Positions 62,818 through 64,000 of a stretch of DNA of 64,000 nt are shown here, piece by piece. Both the position numbers and the translations under genes were made by a program. The notes beneath the pieces were generated by a model. The model saw nothing but the letters and a program-made list of their open reading frames with translations, was not told the DNA's origin and made no database searches. The DNA is taken from contig NZ_JAUSZI010000002.1 of the NCBI RefSeq assembly GCF_030817415.1, forward strand, positions 6,510,001-6,574,000, given 5' to 3'. Source of the DNA: Streptomyces umbrinus (GTDB lineage Bacteria > Actinomycetota > Actinomycetes > Streptomycetales > Streptomycetaceae). Position 1 is the first letter of the stretch. Every line of letters starts with the position of its first letter.

Positions 62818-64000
62818 GCGGGAGTCCGCCTGCGGATGTGGGGCTGATGGGTCGGCGCGCGGGCGGGAGTCTGTCTTCGGACACGGGGCTGCTGGACGGG
62901 GTTCGGCAGTGGCTTGCCGAGAGTGGGGCCGAGCCGACTCCTGCGCGCGTGGCGCAGGCACTGCGGGAACAGGGGCGGGTGCTCGGGGACGCCGAAGTCC
63001 TCGGGGCGGCTGAGCGGTTGAGGTCGGAACTGGTCGGCAGCGGGCCGCTGGAACCCCTGCTCGGTGATCCCTCGGTCACCGACGTGCTGGTCTCGGCGCC
63101 TGACCGGGTGTGGGTGGACCGGGGCGGCGGCCTGGAGCTGACGGCCGTCTCCTTTCCGGACGCGGCGGCCGTACGACGCCTCGCGCAGCGCCTGGCGGCC
63201 GTGGCCGGGCGACGGCTCGACGACGCGCACCCCTGGGTGGACGCCCGGCTCCCGGACGGCACCCGGCTGCACGCGGTACTGCCACCGGTCGCCGTCGGCT
63301 CGACGTGCCTGTCGCTACGGGTCGTACGGCCACGGGCCTTCACGCTCCCCGAGTTGGTGGCGGCGGGGACGGTACCGCCGGGCGGGGACCTGCTGCTGCG
63401 GGCACTGCTCGACGCGAGGCTTTCCTTCCTGATCAGCGGCGGCACGGGGAGTGGCAAGACGACGCTGCTGAGCGCCTTGCTGGGCCTCGTCGGGCCGGGC
63501 GAGCGGATCGTGCTCGCCGAGGACTCGGCGGAGCTGCGCCCCGACCATCCCCACGTCGTACGGCTGGAATCCAGACCCGCCAACCAGGAGGGCGCCGGCC
63601 TCGTCACGCTCCAGGACCTGGTGCGCCAGGCCCTGCGGATGCGGCCGGACCGGTTGGTCGTCGGCGAGGTGCGTGGGCCCGAAGTGGTCGCCCTGCTGGC
63701 GGCTTTGAACACCGGCCACGAAGGCGGCTGCGGGACTGTCCACGCCAACGCTGCCTCGGGAGTGCCGGCCCGCCTGGAAGCGCTGGGCACGGCCGCGGGG
63801 CTCGACCGGGCCGCTCTGCACAGCCAGGTGGCGGCCGCGCTATCGGTGGTGCTCCACCTCGTACGCGACCGGGCCGGGCGGCGGCGGATCGCCGAGGTGC
63901 ACGTGCTGGAGCGGGATCCGGCGGGGCTGGTGGTGACGGTACCGGCGCTGCGGTGGGGCGCGGAGGCCTTCACCTGCGAGCGGGGGTGGGAGCGGCTGAG
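62814..64000 (+). CDS. TadA/CpaF family secretion ATPase (partial)
   Basis: Open from ATG 62814 to the window edge (395 codons). N-terminal helical domain (LLDGVRQWLAESGAEPTPARVAQALREQGRV), then the CpaF core: LEPLLGDPSVTDVLVSAPDRVWVDRGGG, Walker A GGTGSGKTT near 207, an Asp box-like LAEDSAELRPDHPHVVRLE, and the His box RMRPDRLVVGEVRGPEVVALLAALNTGHEGGCGTVHAN. It powers type II/IV-like pilus or secretion machinery (Flp/Tad type). It overlaps ssd by four bases; further Tad genes are expected beyond the window. Confidence 0.95.
   Translation, partial: MSGSPPADVGLMGRRAGGSLSSDTGLLDGVRQWLAESGAEPTPARVAQALREQGRVLGDAEVLGAAERLRSELVGSGPLEPLLGDPSVTDVLVSAPDRVWVDRGGGLELTAVSFPDAAAVRRLAQRLAAVAGRRLDDAHPWVDARLPDGTRLHAVLPPVAVGSTCLSLRVVRPRAFTLPELVAAGTVPPGGDLLLRALLDARLSFLISGGTGSGKTTLLSALLGLVGPGERIVLAEDSAELRPDHPHVVRLESRPANQEGAGLVTLQDLVRQALRMRPDRLVVGEVRGPEVVALLAALNTGHEGGCGTVHANAASGVPARLEALGTAAGLDRAALHSQVAAALSVVLHLVRDRAGRRRIAEVHVLERDPAGLVVTVPALRWGAEAFTCERGWERL

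Overview
The window is GC-rich actinobacterial chromosome, almost certainly Streptomyces. Evidence: strongly G/C-ending codons, GTG starts, many 4-base ATGA/GTGA overlaps, WblA, XRE-DUF397 pairs, a 6C RNA, and a gene order that (from memory) follows the S. coelicolor block from recR/ask/asd through wblA, crp and nth to ssd/tadA. Functions are assigned by reading protein motifs; no database search was run.

Layout. 1-2.4 kb: start of an unidentified minus-strand gene, then ybaB, recR and a DUF5063 gene. 2.4-5.95 kb: an accessory patch with an orphan, a frameshifted XRE regulator with its DUF397 partner, a winged-helix-like hypothetical and a Uma2-type nuclease. 5.9-9.4 kb: a TauE/SafE permease, a secreted NTF2-like protein and a two-component system. 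9.7-14.5 kb: aspartate kinase and semialdehyde dehydrogenase (ask-asd), then a SigE-type sigma factor and a frameshifted single-pass membrane protein. 14.5-28.7 kb: SURF1, an S9 peptidase, an RCK/ion-channel-like protein, a GerW-like protein, a permease pair with a His-rich linker, a Tat-exported beta-propeller, two SDRs beside an XRE regulator, tRNA-Pro(CGG) and a Pr6Pr membrane protein.

28.9-53.6 kb is an ancient actinobacterial block: metallophosphoesterase, yqeY, class A PBP (ponA2-like), wblA, two ArsA/GET3-like ATPases, DUF4177, RidA, NUDIX, MBL hydrolase, crp, nth, NUDIX, MarP-like protease, epoxide-hydrolase-like protein, holin-like protein, nhaA and acs. The order closely resembles M. 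tuberculosis ponA2-whiB4-ArsA pair-crp-nth-marP-acs. In this genome the block carries a group II intron (39326-41497) inside a nucleotidyltransferase gene, and a PQQ-like propeller gene with a frameshift. 53.9-64 kb: a SulP transporter fused to a beta-carbonic anhydrase, a deacetylase-like lipoprotein, a MinD/CooC-like ATPase, a degenerate Fic-like protein, a HAD phosphatase, the 6C RNA, ssd, and the start of a TadA/CpaF ATPase.

Most notable: the intron, whose boundaries can be read to the base and whose removal restores the host reading frame exactly; an endonuclease III with a ~270-residue Lys/Ala-rich histone-H1-like N-terminus; a 17-copy 7-bp satellite running into a perfect 24-bp inverted repeat with a one-base loop; four evenly placed CTCAACT elements upstream of wblA; and three single-base frameshifts in otherwise normal genes (sequencing error or real decay).
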